This document shows positions 1 to 6,764 of a stretch of 10,646 nucleotides of DNA, in pieces. A program made the translations under genes and the position numbers. The stretch is from DASXTW01 sp046726275. Lineage in GTDB: Bacteria > Actinomycetota > UBA4738. How positions within the stretch are numbered: position 1 is the stretch's first letter; every line of letters begins with the position of its first letter. The notes beneath the pieces are model-generated. The model was not told the origin of the DNA, ran no database searches, and saw nothing but the letters and a program-made list of their open reading frames with translations. Where the stretch lies: positions 1 through 10,646 of the forward strand of contig JBKPAF010000068.1 of assembly GCA_046726275.1 (NCBI GenBank), in the 5' to 3' direction.

Positions 1-304
1 GCCCCGAGCTGGGGTTGCTCTCCCGGTGGACGACCTCGCTGGGGACTCGGATGAAGTCCCCCGGCCCGGCTTCCACGACCTGCTCTCCTCCAGGCCCCGA
101 CTCCATGCGCATCAGCCCTGAGAGCACGTAGATCGCCGTCTCGTGGCCTCCGTGATGGTGCCACCCGGAGAGCATCCCCGGCTCGGTCCGCACCAGCCCC
201 GCCCAGATGGACTCTGTCGAGAAGGCCTCCTGGCGGGCCATCCCTTCCGTGGGTTGTCCGGGGCGGAGCTCGGCCGCCCGGACCACCTCGATCTCTTCGC
301 CCAA
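1..304 (-). CDS. Cupin-domain protein, 3' end cut by window edge
   Basis: A small beta-barrel (cupin) protein; the visible 101 residues lack only the C-terminal end. The metal-site first cupin motif is clear: GWHHHGGHET followed by an E/G-rich strand, then the second motif PGDFIRVPSEVVH with its histidine. The histidines (HHH and H in HET) and the glutamate fit the usual metal ligands. Cupins range from dioxygenases and isomerases to sugar or hormone-like ligand sensors, so no reaction can be assigned. I chose the TTG start at 302-304 because no ATG or GTG lies in frame between it and the upstream stop, and a strong GGGAGAGG site sits just before it. The next candidate is a GTG six codons downstream. 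It is the last visible gene of the minus-strand cluster led by etfB, 13 bases after the DUF2007-like gene, so it is probably co-transcribed. Domain call is sure; function is unknown. Confidence 0.85.
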   Translation of the reverse strand, partial: MGEEIEVVRAAELRPGQPTEGMARQEAFSTESIWAGLVRTEPGMLSGWHHHGGHETAIYVLSGLMRMESGPGGEQVVEAGPGDFIRVPSEVVHRESNPSSG

Positions 305-307
305 GTA

Positions 308-315
308 CCTCTCCC
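308..315 (-). promoter_or_regulatory. Ribosome binding site of the cupin gene (decides a TTG start)
   Basis: On the minus strand GGGAGAGG lies 3 bases before TTG, with its GGAG core 6 bases away. It is the only strong Shine-Dalgarno match in the 13-base gap after the upstream stop, and it supports TTG rather than the downstream GTG. Confidence 0.6.
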
Positions 316-317
316 GA

Positions 318-545
318 CTAAGGGTTGCGCGCGGCTACGATCCGCTCGGCGATGGCTCTGGCCTCCTCAAAGCGAGCCCTGTCCACGAACAACCTGACCC
401 CGTACTCCCACACCTGGCTGAGCCAGCCGGGCTCCTTGTACCACCATACGATGCCGGCTTCCTCCAGCTTGCCAGCGATCTCGTTGGCGGTCTCCCGCGT
501 GTACTGGCCGAGGTGCACGGTCGTGATTCGTTCCTCTGTGCCCAT
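318..545 (-). CDS. Small DUF2007-like putative signal-transducing protein
   Basis: A 75-residue soluble protein with no signal peptide or membrane segment. The layout fits the DUF2007 family: an N-terminal strand (TTVHLGQYT), a helix with ANEIAGKLEEAGI, a short strand with WWYKEPG, then GVRLFVDRARFEEARAIAERI. In that family the pattern is 'gain access to a short-lived state, residue helix, strand GxxLxV, final helix', annotated only as a putative signal-transducing protein with no proven role. I prefer the ATG at 543-545, because GGAGA lies 8 bases upstream. The ATG at 558-560 would add five residues (MENEI) but has no ribosome site. The gene sits between the lipoprotein and cupin genes with gaps of 39 and 13 bases, so it belongs to the etf cluster. 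The family call is by eye and moderate; similarity to a ferredoxin-like fold is inference. Confidence 0.7.
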   Translation of the reverse strand: MGTEERITTVHLGQYTRETANEIAGKLEEAGIVWWYKEPGWLSQVWEYGVRLFVDRARFEEARAIAERIVAARNP

Positions 546-553
546 GATCTCAT

Positions 554-558
554 TCTCC
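554..558 (-). promoter_or_regulatory. Ribosome binding site choosing the DUF2007-like start
   Basis: GGAGA on the minus strand is 8 bases before the ATG at 545. The alternative ATG at 560 overlaps this site and has no purine-rich site of its own, so the shorter protein is favoured. Confidence 0.55.
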
Positions 559-584
559 ATCGTCGACTGGCGTCCGGCGGACCC

Positions 585-1025
585 CTACGGCGCCTCCGGC
601 GCGGGGCCACACTCGGCCCCGAGGAACACCCGCAGAGCCAGGAGGGTCTGCCCGTCCATCAGGGTCTCCACGCACGCGGCGGTCCCGGCCGTGGCATCCG
701 CGCGCGGGTCTGCGGGCCGCCACGCACCATCCTCGACGTGAAGGAAGGAGGTGGCGCTCCCTCCGAGCCTGCGAAGCGTCACTACCGAGCCGAACGACTC
801 CCTCAGCCCGAGACGATCGTCTCGCAATTCCGTGATCTCGCCCCCGACCCACACGATCGGTGGCTGGTTCGGGCCGAGGTTCCCGCCGGGCGAGGATGGG
901 ATCGGCGGCAACCGCGAAGGAGAGGACGGCGCCGAAGACGACTCGGTGGGCGTCGGCCCGGGGGAGGTTGCGGACGGTCTCGGGGGGCTCGAGCACCCCG
1001 CCAGGAAGACGGCCAGGAGGAGCAC
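585..1025 (-). CDS. Predicted lipoprotein of unknown function
   Basis: A 146-residue predicted exported lipoprotein. It has a hydrophobic stretch ending in lipobox LAGC (Cys11), then a Ser/Pro/Thr-rich linker to about residue 50, typical of a spacer between membrane anchor and a folded domain. The domain (about 55-140) has strand-like segments IVWVGGEITEL, SVVTLRRL, ATSFLHV and TLLALRVFLGAECG, and two cysteines (118 and 139) that could form a disulfide outside the cell. I do not recognise a named family. The only usual start is GTG at 1023-1025, giving a signal of just ten residues with no positive n-region, which is abnormally short. Nine in-frame codons (A-N-R-S-T-S-V-A-Q) separate this GTG from the etfA stop. 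No ribosome site is visible, so coupling to etfA translation is likely. Coding status is well supported by composition and lipobox; the start is uncertain. Confidence 0.75.
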   Translation of the reverse strand: MLLLAVFLAGCSSPPRPSATSPGPTPTESSSAPSSPSRLPPIPSSPGGNLGPNQPPIVWVGGEITELRDDRLGLRESFGSVVTLRRLGGSATSFLHVEDGAWRPADPRADATAGTAACVETLMDGQTLLALRVFLGAECGPAPEAP

Positions 1026-1052
1026 CTGCGCGACGGACGTGGATCGGTTCGC

Positions 1053-2024
1053 CTAGGAGCCCTTCTTCGCCTTGATGGCCGACGTGATCTCGGGAAGGAC
1101 CTTCAGCGCGTCTCCCACGATCCCCAGGTCGGCGTACTGGAAGATCGGTGCATCCTTGTCCTTGTTGACGGCGATGATCCGCTTGGATGTCTTCATCCCA
1201 ACGAGATGCTGGATTGCCCCGGAGATCCCGACCGCGATGTAGACCTCGGGGCTCACGGTCTTGCCTGTCTGCCCGATCTGCATGGCGTACGGGACCCACC
1301 CCGCATCGACCACCGCCCGTGAGGCTCCGACGGCCGCGTTCCCGATTGCGGCGGCGAGCTCCTCGAGCAGCTTGAAGTTCTCGGGCTGCTGCAACCCCCG
1401 CCCCCCGGCGATGATGACCTTGGCCTCCTCCATCTTGGGACCCGCCGCCTCCTGCTCGTGGCGCTCGACCCTGCTGGCCCTCTTCAGCTCGTCGGGAATC
1501 TCCACCTCCACTGGAACCACTTCTGCGGAGCCTCCGCCATCGGCCGGCAGGGGCTCGAAGGACTTGGGGCGGACGATGACGAGCTTCGGGTTCGGACCGG
1601 AGAGGGTGACGTCCACGATCTGCTGGCCGCCGAAGATCTGAGTCTGTGCGTAGTCGGGGCCGAGGATGTCTGTGGCGTTGGACATCAGCGTGGAACCGGT
1701 GCGTGCTTGCAGGCGCCCCGCCACGTCGCGGGAGTCGTAAGTGGGGGAGAACAGGATCAGCTCCGGCTGGTGCTGCTCGATGAGGTGGTGCAGTGCGTGG
1801 ACCACCGGCTGGGCGATGAAGTCCGCGTACACGGGGTCGTCGCTCGCGTAGAGAGTCGACGCGCCGTGCTCGCCGACCACACCCGCCGCCTGGGTGGCTC
1901 CTGGGCCCAGGGCCACGACCGCGACCTCGGTCCCGAGTTCCCGCGCCTTGGTCAAGTTCTCCAGGGCCCCGGGTTCGACCTTCCCGTCGGGGGCGACTTC
2001 GGCGTAGACCCAGATGCCGGGCAC
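1053..2024 (-). CDS. etfA: Electron transfer flavoprotein, alpha subunit
   Basis: The FAD-carrying subunit of the soluble heterodimeric electron transfer flavoprotein. It takes electrons from acyl-CoA and similar dehydrogenases and hands them to ETF:quinone oxidoreductase or another acceptor. The 323-residue length is normal. Domain I (about 1-190) is the Rossmann-like part. The C-terminal FAD domain carries AGGRG, SRAVVDAGWVP (from residue 235), the QIGQTGKTVSPEVY stretch, VGISGAIQHLVGM, and NKDKDAPIFQYADLGIVGD, which are the classic ETF-alpha signatures. The frame stays open upstream to 2291, but that part lies inside etfB. The GTG at 2022-2024 is chosen because it gives the family N-terminus (PGIWVYAEV), overlaps the etfB stop by one base (TAGTG), and has AAGG 7 bases before it. 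Tight overlap means coupled translation and equal subunit amounts. No acyl-CoA dehydrogenase or EtfD/ETF-QO gene is visible in the window. Confidence 0.97.
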   Translation of the reverse strand: MPGIWVYAEVAPDGKVEPGALENLTKARELGTEVAVVALGPGATQAAGVVGEHGASTLYASDDPVYADFIAQPVVHALHHLIEQHQPELILFSPTYDSRDVAGRLQARTGSTLMSNATDILGPDYAQTQIFGGQQIVDVTLSGPNPKLVIVRPKSFEPLPADGGGSAEVVPVEVEIPDELKRASRVERHEQEAAGPKMEEAKVIIAGGRGLQQPENFKLLEELAAAIGNAAVGASRAVVDAGWVPYAMQIGQTGKTVSPEVYIAVGISGAIQHLVGMKTSKRIIAVNKDKDAPIFQYADLGIVGDALKVLPEITSAIKAKKGS

Positions 2025-2791
2025 TAGATCACCTTCGCCTTCGACAGCAGGTCGACGACCTTGGCCGAGGCCTCGCCCGCGTCCTCGACGATCTCGCCGG
2101 CTTCCTTCGCCGGTACCGGCTCCACCCCCATGACCTCCTGGGTGGCCTTGGCGTCCTCCGCCGAGATGCTCAGGTCGGCCAAGGTCAGGTTTTCCATCGG
2201 CTTCTGCTTCGCCTGCATGATGCCCTTGAGGGTTGGATAGCGCGGCTCGTTGGCTCCTGCGGTTACGGTCACGAGGGCGGGCAGCGCGCATTCCACCACG
2301 TCGTACCCCATCTCGGTCTGTCGCTCGATCCGGATCGAGCCGTCCTTGGCCTCGATGTGCCGGGCGAACGTTGCGTTGGGGATGCCGAGGAACTCGGCCA
2401 CCGTCATGGGAAGCGTGCCCGTGTAGCCGTCGGTCGATTCCACACCGGCGACCACCAGGTCGAACTCCCCACGCTTGATCGCGGCCGCCAGGACCCTGGC
2501 CGTGACCAACGTGTCGGCTCCGGGGAGGGAGGGGTCGGTGATGAGCGCCCCCTTGTGCGCGCCCATGGACAGGGCCCGGCGGATGGCCGCAACGGCCGGT
2601 TCGGGCCCCATGCTGAGCACCGTGACCTCGCCGGCGGTCTGCTCCGCGAGCTGCAGCGCCGCCTCCACCACGTGCTCGTCCCCGGGATCGAGCGCCCCCT
2701 CCACGCCCTCTCGAACCAGGCGGTGATCCGGGCCCATCTGAGGCGTCCCCTCAGGGTTCGGGATGTACTTGACTAGCGCGATGATGTCCAT
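2024..2791 (-). CDS. etfB: Electron transfer flavoprotein, beta subunit
   Basis: Partner of EtfA; the beta subunit binds AMP structurally and contacts the donor dehydrogenases. The 255 residues are the normal length. The N-terminus IIALVKYIPNPEG is the family start, followed by the ALDPGDEHVVEAALQLAE segment and the signature region VVECALPALVTVTAGANEPRYPTLKGIMQA, where the recognition loop lies. The C-terminal stretch about 200-255 is the extended arm that packs on EtfA. It leads the minus-strand cluster and is divergent from mnmA across 86 bases. The ATG at 2789-2791 has no convincing ribosome site, but a TAGGAT box ends 10 bases upstream, which fits a very short leader. The group appears to be the ordinary, non-bifurcating type, judged from its overall length and the lack of fix-type neighbours; this last point is inference. 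Confidence 0.96.
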   Translation of the reverse strand: MDIIALVKYIPNPEGTPQMGPDHRLVREGVEGALDPGDEHVVEAALQLAEQTAGEVTVLSMGPEPAVAAIRRALSMGAHKGALITDPSLPGADTLVTARVLAAAIKRGEFDLVVAGVESTDGYTGTLPMTVAEFLGIPNATFARHIEAKDGSIRIERQTEMGYDVVECALPALVTVTAGANEPRYPTLKGIMQAKQKPMENLTLADLSISAEDAKATQEVMGVEPVPAKEAGEIVEDAGEASAKVVDLLSKAKVI

Positions 2792-2801
2792 AGGGTCGCC
2801 A

Positions 2802-2807
2802 ATCCTA
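2802..2807 (-). promoter_or_regulatory. Putative -10 box of the etfBA operon
   Basis: TAGGAT on the minus strand (a TANNNT match) ends 10 bases before the etfB ATG. A start of transcription about 6-7 bases beyond it would leave only a few untranslated bases. No good -35 hexamer is seen at 16-18 bases. Called from the recurrence of such boxes at other gene heads here. Confidence 0.45.
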
Positions 2808-2864
2808 CTCAGCGGCAGGCCAGAGATACCACAGGACGAAGCAAGGGAAACGTCCGGCGCCTGT

Positions 2865-2870
2865 TAGCCT
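2865..2870 (+). promoter_or_regulatory. mnmA: Putative -10 box of mnmA (leaderless)
   Basis: TAGCCT, preceded by TGT, ends 7 bases before the mnmA ATG. That spacing places the transcription start at or next to the A of ATG, and there is no Shine-Dalgarno site in between. No clear -35 element. The same hexamer occurs before the gene at 4013. Confidence 0.5.
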
Positions 2871-2877
2871 CGCAACG

Positions 2878-3954
2878 ATGAGACACAGACCGTCCGTCCT
2901 GGTGGCCATGAGCGGCGGAGTGGATTCCTCCGTCTCGGCGGCGATGCTGCACGAGCAGGGGTACCGCGTGCTCGGCTCGCACATGAAGCTGGTGCACCTC
3001 GACGGCGTGGACCATGGGTGCTGCGGACCCCGGGCGGAGGCCGACGCCTCGGCGGTGGCCGAGGTCGTCGGGTTCGACTTCGAGCTCGCGGACATGAGCC
3101 CCACGTTCGAGCGCACGGTCCTGGCCGACTTCTTCGCCGAGCATCGGGCCGGACGGACGCCGAACCCCTGCGTGCGGTGCAATCAGTTCATCAAGTTCGA
3201 CGCGTTCCTGGATCGGGCGGACCGACTCGGGTTCGACTTCGTCGCCACCGGCCACTACGTACGGACGTGGAGGGACGGCTCTGACAGGTGGCACCTCGGC
3301 CGGGGGCGCGACCGGTCGAAGGACCAGACCTACGTCCTGCACATGCTGGGGCAGGAGCAGCTCGCCCGCAGCCTTTTCCCCGTGGGAGGACTGTCGAAAG
3401 CGGAAACCCGGGATGTCGCCCGACGGCTGGGGCTCCCCGTGGCGGCCAAGCCCGACTCGCAGGAGGTGTGCTTCGTCCCCGGCGCCGACCACGGCGCCTT
3501 CTTGGAGCGGCACGCTCCCGACCTCGTCCGTACCGGCGAAGTGGTCGACCCGAGCGGCAGGGTTATGGCCCACCACGACGGGACCTTCCGGTTCACGGTC
3601 GGGCAGCGCCGAGGGCTTGGCGTCTCCACCGGGGAGCGGTCCTATGTGGTGGACATGGACGCGCGCTCCAATCGAGTCGTGGTGGGACCGGGAGAGCTGC
3701 TGGCGAGGGCGGGTCTGGTCGCCGATCGCGTCTCGTGGATCGGGGGCGACCCGCCGAGTGACGGACCCTTCGAGGCCGAGGTGCGCATCCGTTACCAGGG
3801 CGAGGATGTCGCTGCGGTCGTCGAGCCGGCCGACGACGGAGTCCGGGTGGAGTTTCGAACCCCCCAGCGGGCGGTCGCGCCGGGACAGAGCGTCGTCTTC
3901 TACAGAGCCGATGAAGTGCTGGGCGGGGGCCGGATCCGCGAGGCTCTGCACTGA
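2878..3954 (+). CDS. mnmA: tRNA-specific 2-thiouridylase MnmA
   Basis: Cytoplasmic enzyme that activates U34 of tRNA(Lys, Glu, Gln) with ATP and exchanges its 2-oxygen for sulfur, giving s2U34. The 358 residues match the family. The N-terminal PP-loop is SGGVDSS (12-18). The catalytic cysteine pair is Cys98 in TPNPCVRC (Cys101 is the second Cys of that motif) and Cys198 in DSQEVCF. Other markers are VATGHYVR, SKDQTYVLHML, and the central-domain FTVGQRRGLG; the rest is the C-terminal beta-barrel. A Cys-Cys-Gly (48-50) after HMKL resembles the actinobacterial form. The ATG at 2878 has no ribosome site and sits 7 bases after a TAGCCT box, so the message is probably leaderless. The usual sulfur donor, a cysteine desulfurase (IscS type), is not in the window. 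Divergent from etfB; followed by the UPF0280 gene after 58 bases. Confidence 0.97.
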   Translation: MRHRPSVLVAMSGGVDSSVSAAMLHEQGYRVLGSHMKLVHLDGVDHGCCGPRAEADASAVAEVVGFDFELADMSPTFERTVLADFFAEHRAGRTPNPCVRCNQFIKFDAFLDRADRLGFDFVATGHYVRTWRDGSDRWHLGRGRDRSKDQTYVLHMLGQEQLARSLFPVGGLSKAETRDVARRLGLPVAAKPDSQEVCFVPGADHGAFLERHAPDLVRTGEVVDPSGRVMAHHDGTFRFTVGQRRGLGVSTGERSYVVDMDARSNRVVVGPGELLARAGLVADRVSWIGGDPPSDGPFEAEVRIRYQGEDVAAVVEPADDGVRVEFRTPQRAVAPGQSVVFYRADEVLGGGRIREALH

Positions 3955-3997
3955 TCCACGCGGCTCGAGCATCCCCTCTGGTATCCGTACGAGCGTG

Positions 3998-4003
3998 TAG
4001 CCT
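3998..4003 (+). promoter_or_regulatory. Putative -10 box before the UPF0280-like gene
   Basis: TAGCCT ends 9 bases before the ATG at 4013, in the 58-base gap after mnmA. It repeats the hexamer seen before mnmA, suggesting that the UPF0280-ligA-acetyltransferase genes have their own (near-)leaderless promoter. No -35 match at the usual distance. Confidence 0.45.
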
Positions 4004-4012
4004 TTCGCTTCG

Positions 4013-4693
4013 ATGCCGCTGCTCAAGAGACGGACCCGCCATTTCGAGGTCCCGGTGCAGGACATGCTCCTCCGCATCAGCGGCCCGGAAGAGCTGTACG
4101 AGGAAGCCAGGGCCGCCGGCATGCAATTCTGGGAGCAGATCCAGTCCTACGCCATCCGCCATCCCGGCTTCCAGAACAGCAAGCGACCGCTCTCCGTCCC
4201 TGAGGACGCCCCCGAGATCGTTCGGCAGATGGCCGCACAGACCGGACTGGCCGGGGTGGGGCCGATGTTCGCCTTCAGGGGCGCGCTCACGGAGTTCGTC
4301 GGCCGAAGACTGGCGCCTTCGCTCCATGAGGTCATCGTGACCTGTGGGAGCGACCACTACGTCGTGTCGGCCAAGCGGGCCCGCCTGGTCCTGCGGGGGG
4401 GCGGAACGCAGGGGATGGCCCTCGTGATCAAGCCGGAGCTCGGCCCTCAGGGCATCTTCTCGAGCCTGGACCCCGCCCAACGCGACCCGGAGATGGCCGA
4501 CGGGTTGGTGGTGGTGGCCCGGTCCTGCATCCTCGCCGACGCGGCCGCGGCCGCGGCCACGGCCATCCTCACCAAGCCGAACTCCTTCAGGGCTGCCCTG
4601 GGCTACCTCCGACGCCTGACGGGGGTCCACGGCGCGCTCCTGGTTCGGGGCGAGCACATCGGCGTGGCCGGGGCGCTCGAGCTCGCCGCCTAG
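4013..4693 (+). CDS. UPF0280 / ApbE-like superfamily protein, divergent
   Basis: A 226-residue soluble protein best matched to UPF0280, a group with the ApbE (flavin transferase/thiamine-lipoprotein) fold but no proven reaction. Family landmarks are visible: VGPMFAFRGALTEFVG (82-97), CGSDHYVV (111-118), GLVVVARSCILADAAAAAATAI (163-185 region), and the C-terminal GVHGALLVRGEHIGVAG (204-220). Two landmarks are altered. The usual E-N-G-G-D is VTCGSD here, and the usual Thr-Ser-Ser-Gly-Thr with following Gly-His-Ser is replaced by IFSSLDPAQRD (about 149-158). The N-terminal 60 residues are charged and helix-rich. These changes suggest lost or changed nucleotide binding, which is inference. It lies between mnmA and ligA, ending 7 bases before the latter, so co-transcription with ligA is likely. 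No ribosome site precedes ATG 4013, but a TAGCCT box does. Family call is moderate to good; function unknown. Confidence 0.8.
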   Translation: MPLLKRRTRHFEVPVQDMLLRISGPEELYEEARAAGMQFWEQIQSYAIRHPGFQNSKRPLSVPEDAPEIVRQMAAQTGLAGVGPMFAFRGALTEFVGRRLAPSLHEVIVTCGSDHYVVSAKRARLVLRGGGTQGMALVIKPELGPQGIFSSLDPAQRDPEMADGLVVVARSCILADAAAAAATAILTKPNSFRAALGYLRRLTGVHGALLVRGEHIGVAGALELAA

Positions 4694-4700
4694 AGGCCCG

Positions 4701-6764
4701 ATGGCCGGGTCGACGAGAACCGCGGAGCCCGAGGAGCGACACGAGCGGGAGGAGCGCGAACGCTCCCAGGCGAAAACCCGCATCGACGAGCTCATCGAGC
4801 GCCTCCACTACCACGACTACCGGTATCACGTGCTGTCGGACCCAGAGATCTCGGATGCCGACTACGACGAGCTCGTCCGCGAGCTCAGGGCCCTGGAGGA
4901 ACGCTTCCCCGAGCTCGTCTCGCCCGACAGCCCCACCCAAAGAGTGGGGAGCCGTCCGTCCGAGCTGTTCGCACCGGTCCGCCACCGGGCGAGGATGCTC
5001 TCGCTCGACAACGCGTTCTCCTGGGAGGAGCTGAACGCCTGGGGAAAGCGCGTGGAACGCGGGCTCGGAAGGCAAGCGGACTTCGTGTGCGAGCTGAAGA
5101 TCGACGGACTGGCGGTCTCGCTGACCTACGAGGATGGCAGATACCTGCAGGGGGCCACCCGCGGAGACGGTTTGATCGGCGACGACATCTCGGCCAACAT
5201 CCGCACGATCCGGTCGGTGCCCGTGAGGCTCCAGGGGTCGGGTCATCCCAAGATGCTCGAGGCCCGCGGCGAGGTGTACCTGCCCGTCAAGGCCTTCGAG
5301 AAGCTCAACGAGGAGCTGGCCAAGCGGGGAGACCGGATGTTCGCGAACCCCCGGAACGGCGCCGCCGGTTCGCTCCGCCAGAAGGATCCCGCCATTACCG
5401 CTTCCCGGCCACTGCGCCTGTGGTGCCACGGGGTGGGCGCTGTGGAGGGTCGCAGGTTCCAGCGCCATTCGGAGATGCTGAAGTATCTGGGGGACGCCGG
5501 TCTCCCCGTTGACCCGAACGTCGAGCAGGTCGGCTCGCTGGAAGAGGTGTTCGCCTTCTGCGAGCGGTGGCAGAGAAACCGACACTCCATCGACTACGAG
5601 ATCGACGGAGTGGTGGTCAAGGTCGACCAAGTGTCCCTTCAGGAGGAGCTGGGGGCGACCAGTCACGCCCCGCGGTGGGCCATCGCCTACAAGTTCCCTC
5701 CCGAGGAGCGGACCACGAAGCTCGAGCGGATCGCCGTGAACACCGGCCGCACGGGGATCGTCACGCCGTTCGCCATCCTGGAGCCCGTGTACGTCGGCGG
5801 GGTCACCGTCGGACGGGCGACCCTGCACAACGAGGACGAGGTCAAGCGGAAGGACGTTCGGGAGAAGGACACCGTGATCATCCGCCGGGCCGGAGACGTG
5901 ATCCCCGAGGTGGTCGGCCCGGTCCTGTCCAAGCGGCCCAAGGGCTCGAGGCCGTGGCGCTTCCCCAAGCGTTGCCCATCCTGCGGGACCGAGCTCGTCC
6001 GGAAGGAGGGCGAGGCCTACCGGCGATGCCCCAACCGGCGCGGCTGCCCGTCGCAGAACATCGAGTGGCTGTTCCACTTCGCGTCCCGGGGCGCGATGGA
6101 CATCGAGCACCTGGGCTACAAGACGGGCATCGCCCTGTTGGACCTGGGCTTGGTCAACGATCCGGCGGACATCTACGAGCTGGACGAGAAGCAGATCGCG
6201 CTGCTCCCCGGATACAAGGACAAGTCCATCGCCAATCTGATCGCGTCGATCGAGGCCTCCAAGGATCGTGAGCTGTGGCGGTTGCTGGTCGCGCTCAGCA
6301 TCCCGCACGTCGGCTGGCACGTCGCCCAGGTGCTCACTAGGGCCTTCCCCTCGCTCGACCTGCTCGAGCGGGCCTCCGTCGAGGAGTTGAACGCCGTCGA
6401 GGAGATCGGCCCGGAGATCGCCCGCAGCGTGCACGAGTGGTTCCACGACCGGGAGAATGCGCGGCTGCTCAGAAAGCTCCGCAAGCACGTCCGAACCGAG
6501 GAGAAGCCCGAGGTCCTGGCGAAGGCCGAGGGCCCGCTGTCGGGGAAGACCATCGTGATCACAGGTGGGCTCGAGGCATTGCCGCGGGCGCAGGCCGAAG
6601 AAGCAGCACAGGATGCCGGGGCCAAGGTGGCGTCCAGTGTGTCGAAGAAGACGGACTTCGTTGTGGTCGGCGAGAACCCTGGATCGAAATACGACCGGGC
6701 CCTCCAGCTCGGGGTCGAGACGATCGACGAGCGCGAGTTCCTGAAGCGACTGAGAGGGTCGTGA
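4701..6764 (+). CDS. ligA: NAD-dependent DNA ligase LigA
   Basis: Seals nicks in double-stranded DNA during replication and repair, using NAD and a covalent lysine-AMP intermediate. The 687 residues show the full bacterial layout. An Ia NMN-binding domain (YHDYRYHVLSDPEISDADYDEL) precedes the adenylation domain with the catalytic Lys133 in ELKIDGL. Further motifs are TRGDGLIGDD, GEVYLP, YEIDGVVVKVD and AIAYKFPPEE. Then come the OB domain (NTGRTGIVTPFAILEPV), a Cys4 zinc finger (Cys425, 428, 443, 449), a helix-hairpin-helix region (about 460-600) and a C-terminal BRCT domain from residue 612 (LSGKTIVITGG ... EFLKRL). An N-terminal charged extension of about 20 residues rich in Glu/Arg precedes the family start; no later start is available before the conserved domain. 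AGAGG lies 4 bases before ATG. All key motifs are intact, so it should be active and essential. Confidence 0.98.
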   Translation: MAGSTRTAEPEERHEREERERSQAKTRIDELIERLHYHDYRYHVLSDPEISDADYDELVRELRALEERFPELVSPDSPTQRVGSRPSELFAPVRHRARMLSLDNAFSWEELNAWGKRVERGLGRQADFVCELKIDGLAVSLTYEDGRYLQGATRGDGLIGDDISANIRTIRSVPVRLQGSGHPKMLEARGEVYLPVKAFEKLNEELAKRGDRMFANPRNGAAGSLRQKDPAITASRPLRLWCHGVGAVEGRRFQRHSEMLKYLGDAGLPVDPNVEQVGSLEEVFAFCERWQRNRHSIDYEIDGVVVKVDQVSLQEELGATSHAPRWAIAYKFPPEERTTKLERIAVNTGRTGIVTPFAILEPVYVGGVTVGRATLHNEDEVKRKDVREKDTVIIRRAGDVIPEVVGPVLSKRPKGSRPWRFPKRCPSCGTELVRKEGEAYRRCPNRRGCPSQNIEWLFHFASRGAMDIEHLGYKTGIALLDLGLVNDPADIYELDEKQIALLPGYKDKSIANLIASIEASKDRELWRLLVALSIPHVGWHVAQVLTRAFPSLDLLERASVEELNAVEEIGPEIARSVHEWFHDRENARLLRKLRKHVRTEEKPEVLAKAEGPLSGKTIVITGGLEALPRAQAEEAAQDAGAKVASSVSKKTDFVVVGENPGSKYDRALQLGVETIDEREFLKRLRGS

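Noticed and set aside
207..1322. Long plus-strand open frame of 371 codons across the lipoprotein and DUF2007 genes
   Set aside because: Low-complexity Arg/Gly-rich translation, no domain; the minus-strand genes show a cupin, lipobox and EtfA signatures instead.
2025..2291. N-terminal extension of EtfA into the etfB region
   Set aside because: The added part is an Arg/Gly-rich shadow of etfB; the family N-terminus begins at the GTG overlapping the etfB stop.
2809..4122. Long minus-strand open frame (437 codons) opposite mnmA
   Set aside because: It runs antisense to mnmA with all its catalytic motifs, has Arg/Pro/Gly/His-rich composition typical of shadows, and would overlap the start of the next gene.
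4541..4558. Three tandem GCGGCC hexamers
   Set aside because: They encode a run of Ala in the conserved ADAAAAAA helix of the UPF0280-like protein, a codon effect rather than a regulatory or mobile repeat.
4587..6488. A 633-codon open frame on the minus strand opposite ligA
   Set aside because: It mirrors the ligA codons (a GC-rich third-position effect), has no recognisable domain, and ligA is certain on the other strand.
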